Shown here: piece after piece, positions 1-12,169 of the stretch
How the letters are laid out: every line of letters starts with the position of its first letter
How positions within the stretch are numbered: the stretch's first letter is position 1
From: Polyodon spathula
Lineage: Eukaryota > Chordata > Actinopteri > Acipenseriformes > Polyodontidae
Direction: 5' to 3'
Assembly (NCBI RefSeq): GCF_017654505.1
Contig: NC_054558.1
Location: 10,682,298 to 10,746,297 of the forward strand
Length of the DNA stretch: 64,000 nucleotides
Translations under genes and position numbers: made by a program
Notes under the pieces: model-generated
What the model was told of the DNA's origin: nothing
The model's database searches: none
The model's input: only the letters and a program-made list of their open reading frames with translations

Positions 1-229
1 TGTTTACTTATATTTTGTATTAGTATGCTAATTCTTTGTTTTATTTCAAGTGGTGCAAACTTTACACTGTGAATGCTGTTTTGGTTTTGAAAGAATTAAT
101 CTGCTTTGCTTATTGTTTAAATATCAAGCTTTTTGTATACTAGAGCCCTGCTTCAGTGCAATGGGATTGCAACACAAGTCCTGTTGTTTTTTTCAATGGG
201 TAGATTGCTGTGTGTGCAATTATTATGAC

Positions 230-345
230 AGATTTTGGCCCAGATTGCTTAAGAGTGACATCAGACCAGGAAGTAGGGATACAGGTCTGGAGTGTGGAAG
301 AGCTAATGCACAAGTTTAATGATAATAAATAAAAGGATTAAACAA
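230..345 (-). mobile_element. Possible LTR remnant (minus sense)
   Basis: A 'gacatcagaccaggaagta' block is followed by 'aataaataaaaggattaaac' and 'aaacaaacacaaaacac'. The same order of motifs occurs in the LTRs at 18900 and 24576. No ends or target duplication were found, so this is a weak inference from shared motifs. Confidence 0.25.
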
Positions 346-1265
346 ACACAAAACACTTGTACAAACAATATACATCCATTTGAGTTGTTTTATTAATGTT
401 TATAATGTATAAAACAAAATTAAATGAAATTGTGAGAAATAAAAGAAACATGGTCAAAAATAAAAATAATTTCATGGGGCTCTACGAATAGCCTTATAAT
501 ATATAAATATTCTAAGTAGCCTAAAACCCTGGATCATTGGATGAACAACTGCATATGACAAAAGCACATTTTTTACTGCGAGCGATGGCAACTCCTGACA
601 CATCCATTCCTGCCTCGTTCGTGCTCTTGATTATTGGGAATGATTAAGAGCCTGACATTGTTCAATGTCATTGTATCAAGCAAATGGCTTTGTGACTGGA
701 ATCAGAGCCGTCTACTCACCCTGGCCACCTGCACAGACGGGGTGGCAACTAGTGGGCAGGGCCCCCTTGAAACATGCCTTGGTTTACATGGAAAAGTCAT
801 AGAACATTGTCATAGAGATATTAAATATTATACAGTGCACACAAATAGTCTGATGGGGATGTGAATCAAAAGGCACTGCCATGTTATCAGGAACAGTCTC
901 CCAGCTGCAGTCTAGACAGAGGGAGATTAAATACAGAGAGGTCAGATGAAAAAAAGCAGAGTGCCCTACGTCGAATAATAGGGCAGACAATGGGATGCAC
1001 TGCCGGAACCCTGCCCAGCGCGTAACAACACAGTCAGGTCAGGGTGCAGCTGAAGAGTAAAACTAGACTTCAGCCACAGGAAAAAAAAACACACAGCTCT
1101 GAGTGGAGGTCAACTCAAGTAGGGAATTCCTCTCAAGCAGACAAACAGCTGGAAGTGTACAAAGAGATGTAGGGAATAATAAGGGTATCCTCAAGCAGTG
1201 CGTGGGTAGCAGATTTTAATATTACACACACACACACTGCTGTATTAGTAGCTGTGAAGTGTAGG

Positions 1266-1334
1266 TGCTATGTTTGCTGTGTGTTGGGTGCTATGTTTGC
1301 TATGTGTTGGGTGCTATGTTTACTATGTGTTGTG
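1266..1334. repeat. Short tandem repeat, 23-bp unit x3
   Basis: Three near-identical copies of a 23-bp unit beginning 'tgctatgtttgct' lie head to tail. Confidence 0.8.
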
Positions 1335-1457
1335 CATGTGTTGTTATGAGAAACAGTTTAAGGAGGATATAAAAGTTACGGAAGGTCACGTTGGTGGTCA
1401 CTGTGGTGGCACGTTGACTCAGAGGAAAGTAAGGAGGTACTCATTAAAGAAATAATG

Positions 1458-2540
1458 ACTGCCACAGTCAGACCATTTAAATAATATATTGCAATAACAG
1501 TATATACATACTACATGCTACAAGCAGCAATTTGAAAGTTACATTACAACCCACTAAGATAAAAAAAACATTTTATTAAAGTGTGTTTTTAGTCTTGACT
1601 TGAAAACTGTAACAGTCCCAGCTTCCCTGACAAACAAAGGCAGAGCATCCCATAATTAAGAGCTCTACAAAAAAAGTCCTGCCTCCTCCCGTGCCTGCAT
1701 CCTGTGATCTCAGAGTGCGGTTTGGAAGATACAGGGTCAGTAACTCCTGCAAATAACTAGGTGCTAATCCATTCAGGGCCTTGTAATTTAACAGCAAATC
1801 TAAAAATCAATTCTATACTGCACAGGGAGCCAGTGTAAAGAGGCCAAAACAGGGGTAATATATTCATTTTTTTTCTGGTTATAGTCAGAATTCTAATGGC
1901 AGTATTCTGAACAAGCGGGATACCACACGTTCTGGGAAACCAGAAAAAAATGCATTACAATAATCGAGTCTAGATGAAACAAAGACATGCATTAGTCTCT
2001 CAGCATCAGATACAGCAATAATTGGTCTCAGTTTGGCTGTCTATCTCAAATGGTAAAAAGATACTTTAGTAACTTCCCTAATATGAGTCTCAAATGATAG
2101 ATCAGGATCAAAGATGGCCCCAGACTCTTAATTTCTAGTTTAAGTTTTGATGAGAGACTGCAAGGGTCATACTCATGTAATCCAACATTTCCTTTTAGTT
2201 GATTCTATGATCCCACTGGCATAACCTCTGTTTTATCTGAATTCAACATTAGAAGATTTTGTGACATGCAATGCTTGATGCCTGTAAGGCAAGTAGCTAA
2301 TAACACCCAGGCAGAAAAAATTCCTGGCTTTAGGGACAAATATATCTGGGTAGCATCAGCATAGCAATGGAAGTTCATTCCGTGACTGTGGATAATGTCA
2401 CCTAATGGCAGCATATATAATGAAAACAACAAGGGACCTAGAATGGAGCCCTGTGGACAACTTCCGACAGTGCCGATATTACCTCCCCAATAGAGACAAA
2501 CTGAAACCTGTCAGAAAGATAAGATTAGAAGCAGGATAGG
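1458..2540 (-). mobile_element. L2-type LINE fragment, 3' half
   Basis: Minus-strand translation gives reverse transcriptase pieces. At 2432-2205 are [13 protein letters not shown] and a degenerate active-site block [13 protein letters not shown], where L2-clade elements have YADDTQLY, followed by [12 protein letters not shown]. Nearer the 3' end (1797-1576) are YKALNGLAPSYLQELL and LRSQD. These are signature motifs of the L2 clade (CR1/L2 group) of non-LTR retrotransposons. The frame is broken by stops and shifts, and the YADD box has lost one aspartate, so the copy is dead. A sister fragment lies at 14660-15139 and 17404-17900. Confidence 0.85.
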
Positions 2541-3755
2541 ACAAGGCCAGACAGTCTTATTGTTCTTAGTAACAGTAGTAATAGAAGTAGTCATAGTGGT
2601 TGCAGTAGCAGTATCTAGTATGGCAAGGGCATATTAAACCATCTGATGAACAATTATTTAATTGAAGTGTGTCAAATAAAAAAATATGGCCTTGGAGCAA
2701 TTTTCATTTTTAGTGAAATGTATCACTGAAATGGAGTTTAAATATACCTCGCAGTCCAGTAATACACTGTATTTGGAGCCTTCCCCACAGTTTCATTTTA
2801 GCCAAGATCAAAATGGTTCTGTGTTCCACTACAATAACGACAGCAGCTTTCTGTGTTCTGTAACAATGTACGGCCATATAATTGCATGGTTAAATTACAT
2901 GTATGTGACACTTGCTAACAGAAAACAGCTACAGACGTGTTACACAGATCCAGTACATTGGGTACAATGTCCATATGCAGTGGATTCAGCGAGATAGGGA
3001 TATTAATGTGATGTTAGTGTGATAGGTCTATTGGAGACAACTGCAAACAATTTGCATACAAATCGCCAACTATTAAAATACATTTAAATAGAATAAGTGC
3101 ATTGAAATTGCTGCAAAGCAGATTTTTATAAAAATATGTCTCCAGTGAGTGGTATATGCTTTAAGTAATTGTCCATTCACTTAACAGCTGCTGGTTTCAA
3201 TATATTTTGCATCATTGTTATTTGAACGCAGATTGTTTTAGTCATATGAGATTGTGCATGAAGCAATTTTCTAATCATTTAGAAAATCAAGGATGAGTCC
3301 AAGTCTAAGTTTTTATTCAGATTCTTTACACATTTTGCCAACTATTAATAATTCTAGCTGAAATTATAGCAAGGTTACATTGCAGTACAACTGCAGTCTA
3401 GAGTATGTTTTTTGTACCAATTTACTGTTAGGTTGTTAAAATGTAGGTGCATTGAAGGTTAAACCAAAATCATTTCACAGAATACATTTATACAATATAA
3501 TATATGTATATTTTCTATTGCCAGAATTTCTAAATTCATTCTTCCATGGTTTACACATTCCGTAATCCCATTCCTCGTCTCTCTCTTTGAACAAGCTGTC
3601 TTGTTTTCATAAAGCTAAAAAAAGCCTTATTACATTTCTGTTTTCCTGATTGTCGAATATTCATGGTGGACCACCTGCATGGGAGCTGGGCTGTGCCAAT
3701 CTTCCAGCAGGCTCTGACCAACCACGATCCCCCCTCAGCCGTTAAATACAACCTA
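2541..3755. other. Intergenic, no gene seen
   Basis: Single-copy AT-rich DNA. The 103-codon open frame at 2686-2997 has no recognisable domain and no sign of coding bias. Confidence 0.55.
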
Positions 3756-6700
3756 CCTCCTCCACACACCCCCACCTCCTAATCACCCCACTGAGCACCA
3801 TCGCTACCCAAATCTCATTACCTCCACACACCCCCACCCCCTAATCACCCCACTGAGCACCATCGCTACCCAAATCTCATTACCTCCACACACCCCCACC
3901 CCCTAATCACCCCACTGAGCACCATCGCTACCCAAATCTCATTACCTCCACACACACCCACCTCCTAATCACCCCACTGAGCACCATCGCTACCCAAATC
4001 TCATTACCTCCACACACCCCCACCTCCTAATCACCCCACTGAGCACCATCGCTACCCAAATCTCATTACCTCCTGTAACAGGGAGAGATCTGTGCTGACT
4101 CTGCTGGCGTGTTCACGGGCTGCAGGAAGAGGGCGGCAGTCGCCCAACAACCGCCTGTGAGTCATGGCAGTGACACGGGGAGGTGGGAAAGTGTGAGTGT
4201 GGACTTTCCCCCTCTCTGAATGGCCGAGAGGCGGGTCTTGGGTGATTGTCGGTCCTATAAAGTAACGCTCTGTTGTTTCCTCAGGTCTGCCCACTTAGAC
4301 GCGCTAAGGGTGCGGACACTTTGATTCAGGACCGGGAATCAGCGAGACAGAGAGAGAGAGCGGGGAACCCTTGGGCAGACCCCGGCGTATTGTGAAAGAG
4401 CAGGCGAGATAGCCGAGAGAGTAGGACGGTGATCCGGGTCGTGCGGGTAGCGGCGACCGGGATAACGCTGCCGAGTGCAGCACCTTTTATTTGTAGTTTT
4501 ATTACTGTTTTATTTTCCCTTGTTCTTTTCGCCTTTTGTTTTCATTATTATTTCTTTGAGCACCTGCGAGTGCATTTGCAGGTCGTGTACCAGCTGTGGT
4601 ATTTCAGTGGTGCTGTCTATCATCGTTGATAGGCAGCCCACGGTCAACAGTGCCCTCTACCGGAGAAAAAAAATACAAGGAAAGAAAAAGAGCCGGCCTA
4701 AAATAAAACTGGGCACCTGTGTGGTGTTTCCCAAATACACCTGTCTGTCTCCTTGTCAGTGAATTACCCACACCCCTTCCACACCTCCACACACCCCCAC
4801 CCCCTAATCACCCCACTGAGCACGATCGCTACCCAAATCTCATTACCTCCACACACCCCCACCCCCTAATCACCCCACTGAGCACCATCGCTACCCAAAT
4901 CTCATTACCTCCACACACCCCCACCTCCTAATCACCCCACTGAGCACCATCGCTACCCAAATCTCATTACCTCCACACACCCCCACCTCCTAATCACCCC
5001 ACTGAGCACCATCGCTACCCAAATCTCATTACCTCCACACACCCCCACCTCCTAATCACCCCACTGAGCACCATCGCTACCCAAATCTCATTACCTCCAC
5101 ACACCCCCACCTCCTAATCACCCCACTGAGCACCATCGCTACCCAAATCTCATTACCTCCACACACCCCCACCCCCTAATCACCCCACTGAGCACGATCG
5201 CTACCCAAATCTCATTACCTCCACACACCCCCACCCCCTAATCACCCCACTGAGCACCATCGCTACCCAAATCTCATTACCTCCACACACCCCCACCTCC
5301 TAATCACCCCACTGAGCACCATCGCTACCCAAATCTCATTACCTCCACACACCCCCACCTCCTAATCACCCCACTGAGCACCATCGCTACCCAAATCTCA
5401 TTACCTCCACACACCCCCACCTCCTAATCACCCCACTGAGCACCATCGCTACCCAAATCTCATTACCTCCACACACCCCCACCTCCTAATCACCCCACTG
5501 AGCACCATCGCTACCCAAATCCCATTACCTCCACACACCCCCACCTCCTAATCACCCCACTGAGCACCATCGCTACCCAAATCTCATTACCTCCACACAC
5601 CCCCACCTCCTAATCACCCCACTGAGCACCATCGCTACCCAAATCTCATTACCTCCACACACCCCCACCTCCTAATCACCCCACTGAGCACCATCGCTAC
5701 CCAAATCTCATTACCTCCACACACCCCCACCTCCTAATCACCCCACTGAGCACCATCGCTACCCAAATCTCATTACCTCCACACACCCCCACCTCCTAAT
5801 CACCCCACTGTGCACCATCGCTACCCAAATCTCATTACCTCCACACACCCCCACCTCCTAATCACCCCACTGAGCACCATCGCTACCCAAATCTCATTAC
5901 CTCCACACACCCCCACCTCCTAATCACCCCACTGAGCACCATCGCTACCCAAATCTCATTACCTCCACACACCCCCACCTCCTAATCACCCCACTGAGCA
6001 CCATCGCTACCCAAATCTCATTACCTCCACACACCCCCACCTCCTAATCACCCCACTGAGCACCATCGCTACCCAAATCCCATTACCTCCACACACCCCC
6101 ACCTCCTAATCACCCCACTGAGCACCATCGCTACCCAAATCCCATTACCTCCACACACCCCCACCTCCTAATCACCCCACTGAGCACCATCGCTACCCAA
6201 ATCTCATTACCTCCACACACCCCCACCTCCTAATCACCCCACTGAGCACCATCGCTACCCAAATCTCATTACCTCCACACACCCCCACCTCCTAATCACC
6301 CCACTGAGCACCATCGCTACCCAAATCTCATTACCTCCACACACCCCCACCTCCTAATCACCCCACTGAACACCATCGCCACCCAAATCCCATTACCTCC
6401 ACACACCCCCACCTCCTAATCACCCCACTGAGCACCATCGCTACCCAAATCCCATTACCTCCACACACCCCCACCTCCTAATCACCCCACTGTGCACCAT
6501 CGCTACCCAAATCTCATTACCTCCACACACCCCCACCTCCTAATCACCCCACTGAGCACCATCGCTACCCAAATCTCATTACCTCCACACACCCCCACCC
6601 CCTAATCACCCCACTGAGCACCATCCCCACCCAAATCCCATTACCTCCACACACCCCCACCTCCTAATCACCCCACTGAGCACCATCGCTACCCAAATCC

Positions 6701-6876
6701 CATTACCTCCACACACCCCCACCTCCTAATCACCCCACTGAGCACCATCGCTACCCAAATCTCATTACCTCCACACACCCCCACCCCCTAATCACCCCAC
6801 TGAGCACCATCGCTACCCAAATCTCATTACCTCCACACACACCCACCCCCTAATCACCCCACAGAACACCATCACC
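3756..6876. repeat. 62-bp minisatellite, about 39 units
   Basis: The unit, from 'ctccacacacccccacctcc' through 'taatcaccccactgagcacc' and 'atcgctacccaaatctcatt' to 'ac', is 62 bp. It repeats about 5 times before and about 33 times after a solo LTR at 4074-4783. Copies differ at a few recurring sites (cctcc or ccccc, gagcacc or gtgcacc, tctcatt or tcccatt). These variants are distributed in blocks, which suggests homogenisation by unequal exchange. The strand is C-rich. A unit of 62 bp is not a multiple of three, so no repeat protein is expected. Confidence 0.97.
4074..4783 (+). mobile_element. Solo LTR in minisatellite, TSD CCTCC
   Basis: A 710-bp non-repeat block interrupts the 62-bp array. 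It begins TGTAACAGGG and ends CTTCCACA. It is flanked by a perfect 5-bp duplication, CCTCC (4069-4073 and 4784-4788), which is part of the array unit. It carries a TATA-like TATAAAG at about 4256 and an AATAAA signal at about 4702, which gives plus-strand sense. No internal retroviral sequence is present, so it is a solo LTR. Its sequence differs from the LTR family at 18900, so it belongs to another family. Confidence 0.9.
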
Positions 6877-6955
6877 GTCCAGAGCTTTCAGCAGAGACAG
6901 TCTGATCTGCCTCTGCTCAGAATCATGTTTCATACTTCATTCTGATCCTGCACAG

Positions 6956-6983
6956 TTTTTTTTTTTTTTTTTTTTTTTTTTTT
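6956..6983. repeat. Homopolymer T run (28 nt)
   Basis: Uninterrupted T run directly visible, close to the end of the 62-bp minisatellite. Confidence 0.95.
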
Positions 6984-8569
6984 ATTTGTGGTGTTCTAAA
7001 GCAATGCTCCCAAGCTGTTTCTGGTAGTTATCTACTGTCACAAGCTCAATTCAGTTATGCAATGCTGGAAAGAATACTCATAGAACTTGCCATTGATTTC
7101 TAGTTTATGTAGTACTGCAAAAAAAAAAAAAAGAAAAAAGAAAAGAAAAAGAAAAAGGCCATCTTGAGTCGCATAAAGTTGCATATATTACCAGGAGGCA
7201 GTATTGGATCAAAGCTTTTAACAGCTGGGAGATCCTGGTTTAAATTTAAATAATGCATTTTTAATGCAAATCCATTGCATTTGGCTTAGAATGCAAAATA
7301 GATCTATTTTAAATACATTTTGCTAAATAAATGTTTCTTGAAACATCAACAATTGCCATTACAAAATGTCTCAGAAATAATTAACAAGCATGGCAAACCA
7401 GATTCCTCATTGTTTTCATTTTGCTTTGTGACACTGAACTCTACAAAGCGATTGTAATGCATACCAGGTAAGATTGTTTAAGCTCTGTGTAGTTTATTTT
7501 AATGTGTGGAAATTTCAATTTTATGCTAAACTAATTTTCAAATGCCCTGTGAAATTGCAAGATAGAAACGAGACTTGAAGAAATTCTCGAAAGTTTACCA
7601 GTGCGACCCTAAAATACAATCTTCTACAGAAAGTGTAGCATTATCTGCCTGACTTCATGTGGATTTGCAGATATCCCAGCTAGTTTCACAGCTTGCAGAA
7701 TTCTTTCTGCTACTGAAGCAGCTTATAAGGGATTCTCTCTCATAATTACACTCACTAATCTGCTATTCCTAGTGCAACTAATTGCCTCCAGGCTGCCTCT
7801 GCATTCCCAGCTGGGTCCCAAACACAGTCGTGCTTTCATTCACTCACAATATCAGCACCTGACACACTGGAAAACCATGCTCTAGCCTCTATTATAATGA
7901 GTGGAGCTGTATACCTCCGGCCAGTCACCTCTTTATGCTGGATTCATCCTGCTGGTGTATATTATTATGCCACTGGCATTGTTTTTGATGGTTTAGACCT
8001 ATAACATAAACTACACTATTCTGGTGACGATTAGCCAGTTCACACTAGATTTAGCAATAAAAAAAACTTCACTAGATTTGATCTGTTCCTGTCTGAATAT
8101 AGTTTTTACTAAAACAAATATAATAGTGTGAATGTTACCCCGCACCTCTTAACATACAGAACAGTTTGTAACATAGTGTATATGGTAAATTTTTCTCAGT
8201 TTTTCGTTAAGTATATGGAAAATTAAAAAGTGGTATGTAATTCAATATGTTACCGTAACATTATTCAGCAGGTTTCGTTCGACTTAATTAAGCAAAATTC
8301 GTTCATTCTACAAGGTGATGCTAAACTTTTGACCATAGCTGTAGGCACATAGATAAATTTGTCTTGATAATGTGTTTGATAGCAACACAGTGATGTGATG
8401 GTTCTTTTAGCTGTGTTTGATCCATGCACACATGGCACTGACACATTTTCTAGTAGGTCTTTATAATGAGACGTCTTCAATAGCAAGGCACGGGGTCGAG
8501 GTGTTGTAGGATTTTTTTTATTTTATTTTGTTCACTATTCTAAGCTACCAGCCATGTTTAATAAAAGTG

Positions 8570-8680
8570 TAAGGGTTAGCTTAAGGGTTAGGGTTGGGTT
8601 TGGGTTTAAGGTTAGCGTTGAGGTTGAGGTTGGGGTTAGGGTTAAAATTAAGGTAAGGGTTAGGATTAGCTGGCATTAGG
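8570..8680. repeat. Degenerate interstitial telomere-like repeat
   Basis: Many diverged copies of TTAGGG or GGGTTA lie in tandem ('aagggttagggttgggtttg' type). The vertebrate telomere unit is recognisable but heavily mutated. A shorter, cleaner block lies at 13352-13386. Confidence 0.8.
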
Positions 8681-9570
8681 GGTTTAATTCAATGATCCTA
8701 AAGAGGATTATAATATGAAATACTATATAATTTCAGACTACATGGTAAAATTATATGGATAATTGTTGCACTTTTAAATAATTCCTATGAATTAGGGCTA
8801 TAAAAATAAATACAAAATAACAGCAAAACTTTTATTATTGAGATGTTACTCTTGCGAAACCTATGAAATCTTATTGAAATTGATTCAGGAGTTTGTGGCT
8901 GTCATAACTGTACCCTAAACTGTGGAAAAGTGATATTACAATGGAAAAGATGGTTTCTTTTTATAATTTCTTGTGTGCATAGAAGAGCATCACCAGTGCT
9001 GAATAGATTGCGGCAGCATCTGCATTTCAAAAGCTGCTTCTTTCTAATGGTTTCTGAACACAATTCTCCAGTGTTTGATTTGTGTTTGTTCTAAGCTAAT
9101 CTTGCTACTAATTGGTCAGTTAAGTACGGACAGAATAAGGCAGCATTTTGAATTGCAATTTGCCAAACACTGCCTCACACATTCTCAGCATGTTAGTGAT
9201 TTTACAAGTGCCTGTATTTACACGCTAACATTTGTCATTAAATGTGTATTCACATTAACCTTGGGAGAAGCAACAACTGGGCAAGGCAATGCACACACCT
9301 GTCTTCTAATGTGACCCTGTAGTAAGAGGTGCATGCAGTACCAATGTACTGCAATTGCTTATGTGATATGATTCTGAAGCTCCAAGTGACACAAGGTATT
9401 CAGGCTGCTCTAAACTAAGCCTGCTGTGTGTAGGTGTGTGTCTATGTGTTGTTGGGAAGTGGGTGGATGAATGCATTTGCATTAGCGCACGTGCACTGCA
9501 CATCTCTGCTCTACATACACAATATGCAAATCAGCTTGTATCAGTTAGGGGAGTGTCACCCTTAGAGTTA

Positions 9571-10278
9571 CATAAGAACATAAGAACATAAGAAAGTTTA
9601 CAAACGAGAGGAGGCCATTCGGCCCATCTTGCTCGTTTGGTTGTTAGTAGCTTATTGATCCCAAAATCTCATCAAGCAGCTTCTTGAAGGATCCCAGGGT
9701 GTCAGCTTCAACAACATTACTGGGGAGTTGATTCCAGACCCTCACAATTCTCTGTGTAAAAAAGTGTCTCCTATTTTCTGTTCTGAATGCCCCTTTTTCT
9801 AAACTCCATTTGTGACCCCTGGTCCTTGTTTCTTTTTTCAGGCTGAAAAAGTCCCTTGGGTCGACACTGTCAATACCTTTTAGAATTTTGAATGCTTGAA
9901 TTAGGTCGCCACGTAGTCTTCTTTGTTCAAGACTGAACAGATTCAATTCTTTTAGCCTGTCTGCATATGACATGCCTTTTAAGCCCGGAATAATTCTGGT
10001 CGCTCTTCTTTGCACTCTTTCTAGAGCAGCAATATCTTTTTTATAGCGAGGTGACCAGAACTGAACACAATATTCAAGATGAGGTCTTACTAGTGCATTG
10101 TACAGTTTTAACATTACTTCCCTTGATTTAAATTCAACACTTTTCACAATGTATCCGAGCATCTTGTTAGCCTTTTTTATAGCTTCCCCACATTGTCTAG
10201 ATGAAGACATTTCTGAGTCAACAAAAACTCCTAGGTCTTTTTCATAGATTCCTTCTCCAATTTCAATATCTCCCATAT
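9571..10278 (-). mobile_element. CR1 LINE, 5'-truncated 3' end
   Basis: This is a minus-strand copy of the CR1 family that recurs at 16949, 26916, 27843 and 50393. The 3' terminus is the (cataagaa)n tail at 9571-9595. Homology stops abruptly at 10278 after 'ctcccatat', the usual 5' truncation of LINE insertions. Confidence 0.95.
9644..10276 (-). pseudogene. CR1 reverse transcriptase, C-terminal 210 residues
   Basis: One open frame encodes the C-terminal part of CR1 ORF2, downstream of the catalytic palm. It contains YEKDLGVFVDSEM, NALVRPHLEYCVQFW, ERVQRRATRIIPGL, LNLFSLEQRRLRGDLIQAF and FFTQRIVRVWNQLPSNVVEA. These are hallmark blocks of the CR1 clade. The frame has no internal stop over 210 codons, which suggests a fairly young insertion. 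The protein cannot be functional alone because endonuclease and RT active sites are absent. The ATG is an internal methionine, not a true start. Confidence 0.9.
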
Positions 10279-11423
10279 ACAGGGCATCAGCCTTGTTCCT
10301 AATTTATTCTGGCCTTCCCTACGCATCCTGGGCCAGGTTTTCTTTAATGAAAAGAACTAAGTCTGCTCTCCATCTCTTATCAGCCTGCTGCAGGTTTGTA
10401 CGTAGGGGGTTCATTCAACCAGAGAGCTGAAGCAGGCTACCTAGGCATTGAATTTGCCTTTGTTTTGCTGTGTACTTAAATTAAAGATCTGCATTCACGA
10501 GAGCTATTTGAATTCTCTGCAGATTATCACCCCGTGCAAACCGACCCCCTGAAGATTAATATACCTTTCATTTTTTATGGTGGTGAGGGTGGGGCATTAA
10601 AGGATTTTGGTGTACTTTAATTAATATAGATATATATTTTAATTTCATTTTTGAGGTGGCCCCAACAAGTAACATTTGCTGCAGAAGCCCCTGACATTAA
10701 AACCATTTTCTGTCTGTGGAAATAAAGTGCTAAATTTAGCCTGCTTCCTCCCTTCTGGTGCCCCACTGTTCAATGTGTTCTTCTATTTCACTGGAGTTTT
10801 ATATGAAAAAATGCACTTTTATCATGAATACTAGCAACAAAAAAAAAGAATCTTGCTTTGTATAGGAAAGTGGTCTCCAGAGATGAGTGCAGTACAAGGA
10901 TATTCCATTCTCAGCTATTCCAGACTGGAAGTCAAGCAACCAAGAGATTTTCCACAAGCAAACTGATACTTGACCCCTCAAGGGCAAAATCTCTGGAAGA
11001 TGTTAATAAAATCACAAAATGATTTCACTTGAAATGAATCTAACCTTGCATGAGCTAATCTCCGAATGCAGAACTCAACTGTTATATGAGGTCATAGAAG
11101 GCTTAATATATGACAGATACACATTTGTCATAATGCATATCCAACACAGTGATTTTCCACAGGGTTTTAATTTTGCTTCAAGAGCAGCTTGGAGAATTAG
11201 CCATGAAGAAGACCCCCAGAGCGTATACATACATTGAAATGTCTGCAACATTCCAGAATGGCTCGAATCCCTCTTCCCATCCATTCACTTTTTTGAGGAC
11301 AAGTGAGCACAAATCAAGGGGTTTCATTTGCAGAGTGATTGGGCTTGAGAGATATTAATGAAAATGACCACCATCTGCCCACACCTGTTTTTTGCTAATC
11401 CAGCACAATATTGATGTGCTGAT
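10279..11423. other. Intergenic, no gene seen
   Basis: Single-copy sequence with short open frames on both strands that overlap one another (for example 11019-11358). None has a recognisable domain. Confidence 0.5.
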
Positions 11424-11615
11424 CTCAATCCTCCACCATGCTCCCCCACGTCCTCACAGCCCTGGTGAACGGGTTTCTGATATCAATCCTGCCTCCACCC
11501 CCACATCCTCACAGCCCTGGTGAACAGGTTTCTGAAACGGGTTTCTGATACAAATCCTGCCCCCCACCCACGTCCTCACAGCCCCGGTGAACGGGTTTCT
11601 GATATCAATCCTGAC
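11424..11615. repeat. Imperfect tandem repeat, about 3 units
   Basis: The block 'cctcacagccctggtgaacg' followed by 'ggtttctgatatcaatcctg' occurs three times. Spacing is about 60-75 bp. The middle copy carries an internal duplication of 'gggtttctga'. Confidence 0.85.
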
Positions 11616-11781
11616 CCCCTCTTGACCCTCTAAAGTGCCTCTTGACCTTTTGACAGAACCAATTCTCATTCACTGTGCTTACCTTCACATAGATATCAAT
11701 AGTGTCAAAAAAATAATTTAAACTATTAAGAGCTATTAGGAAAAGATGTAGGGACTTGATACATTGATTTTAAGCAAAACA

Positions 11782-11957
11782 CCACATTCTGCCTTGAGCA
11801 GTACTTAAGGACAGGGATAGTTACACCAAATGCTCTGCCTTGAGCAGTATGCAAGGACAGGGGTAGTTACACCACACTCTGCTTTGAGCAGTATGCAAGG
11901 ACAGGGGTAGCTACACCACACTCTGCCCTGAGCAGTATGCAAGGACAAGGGTAGTTA
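11782..11957. repeat. Tandem repeat, about 44-bp unit x4
   Basis: Four head-to-tail copies of a unit containing 'ttgagcagtatgcaaggaca' and 'ggggtagttacaccac'. The first copy is the most diverged. Confidence 0.9.
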
Positions 11958-12169
11958 ACTGATAGTTATTTTGCTTAAGAGTTTCAAAAAGGCTTAACAG
12001 TGAGTGACTGAACAGTTTGCTGCATAAAATGGAAAATCTTAAGGAAAGAACGGTACCCCCTTTACATTAAGTGTTTCTAATTACTATGTACTTACACAGT
12101 AGATACTTATAAACACACATGTATTTACACATAATTACATTGTTATTAATCATAGTTACTATGTACTTA

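Larger units (their letters stand above)
1..1457. other. Intergenic sequence, no gene seen
   Basis: AT-rich, mostly single-copy DNA. No open frame here has recognisable domains. It holds a possible LTR remnant near 230-345 and a three-unit short tandem repeat near 1266, both listed separately. Confidence 0.6.
6877..9570. other. Intergenic, mostly single-copy
   Basis: No gene is supported. The block contains a T28 run at 6956-6983, an A/G run at 7118-7157 and telomere-like repeats at 8570-8680. The remainder is unremarkable AT-rich sequence. Confidence 0.55.

Noticed and set aside
3756..6876. CRISPR-like or repeat-protein array
   Set aside because: Units are contiguous with no spacers, and 62 bp is not a multiple of three. 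It is a minisatellite.
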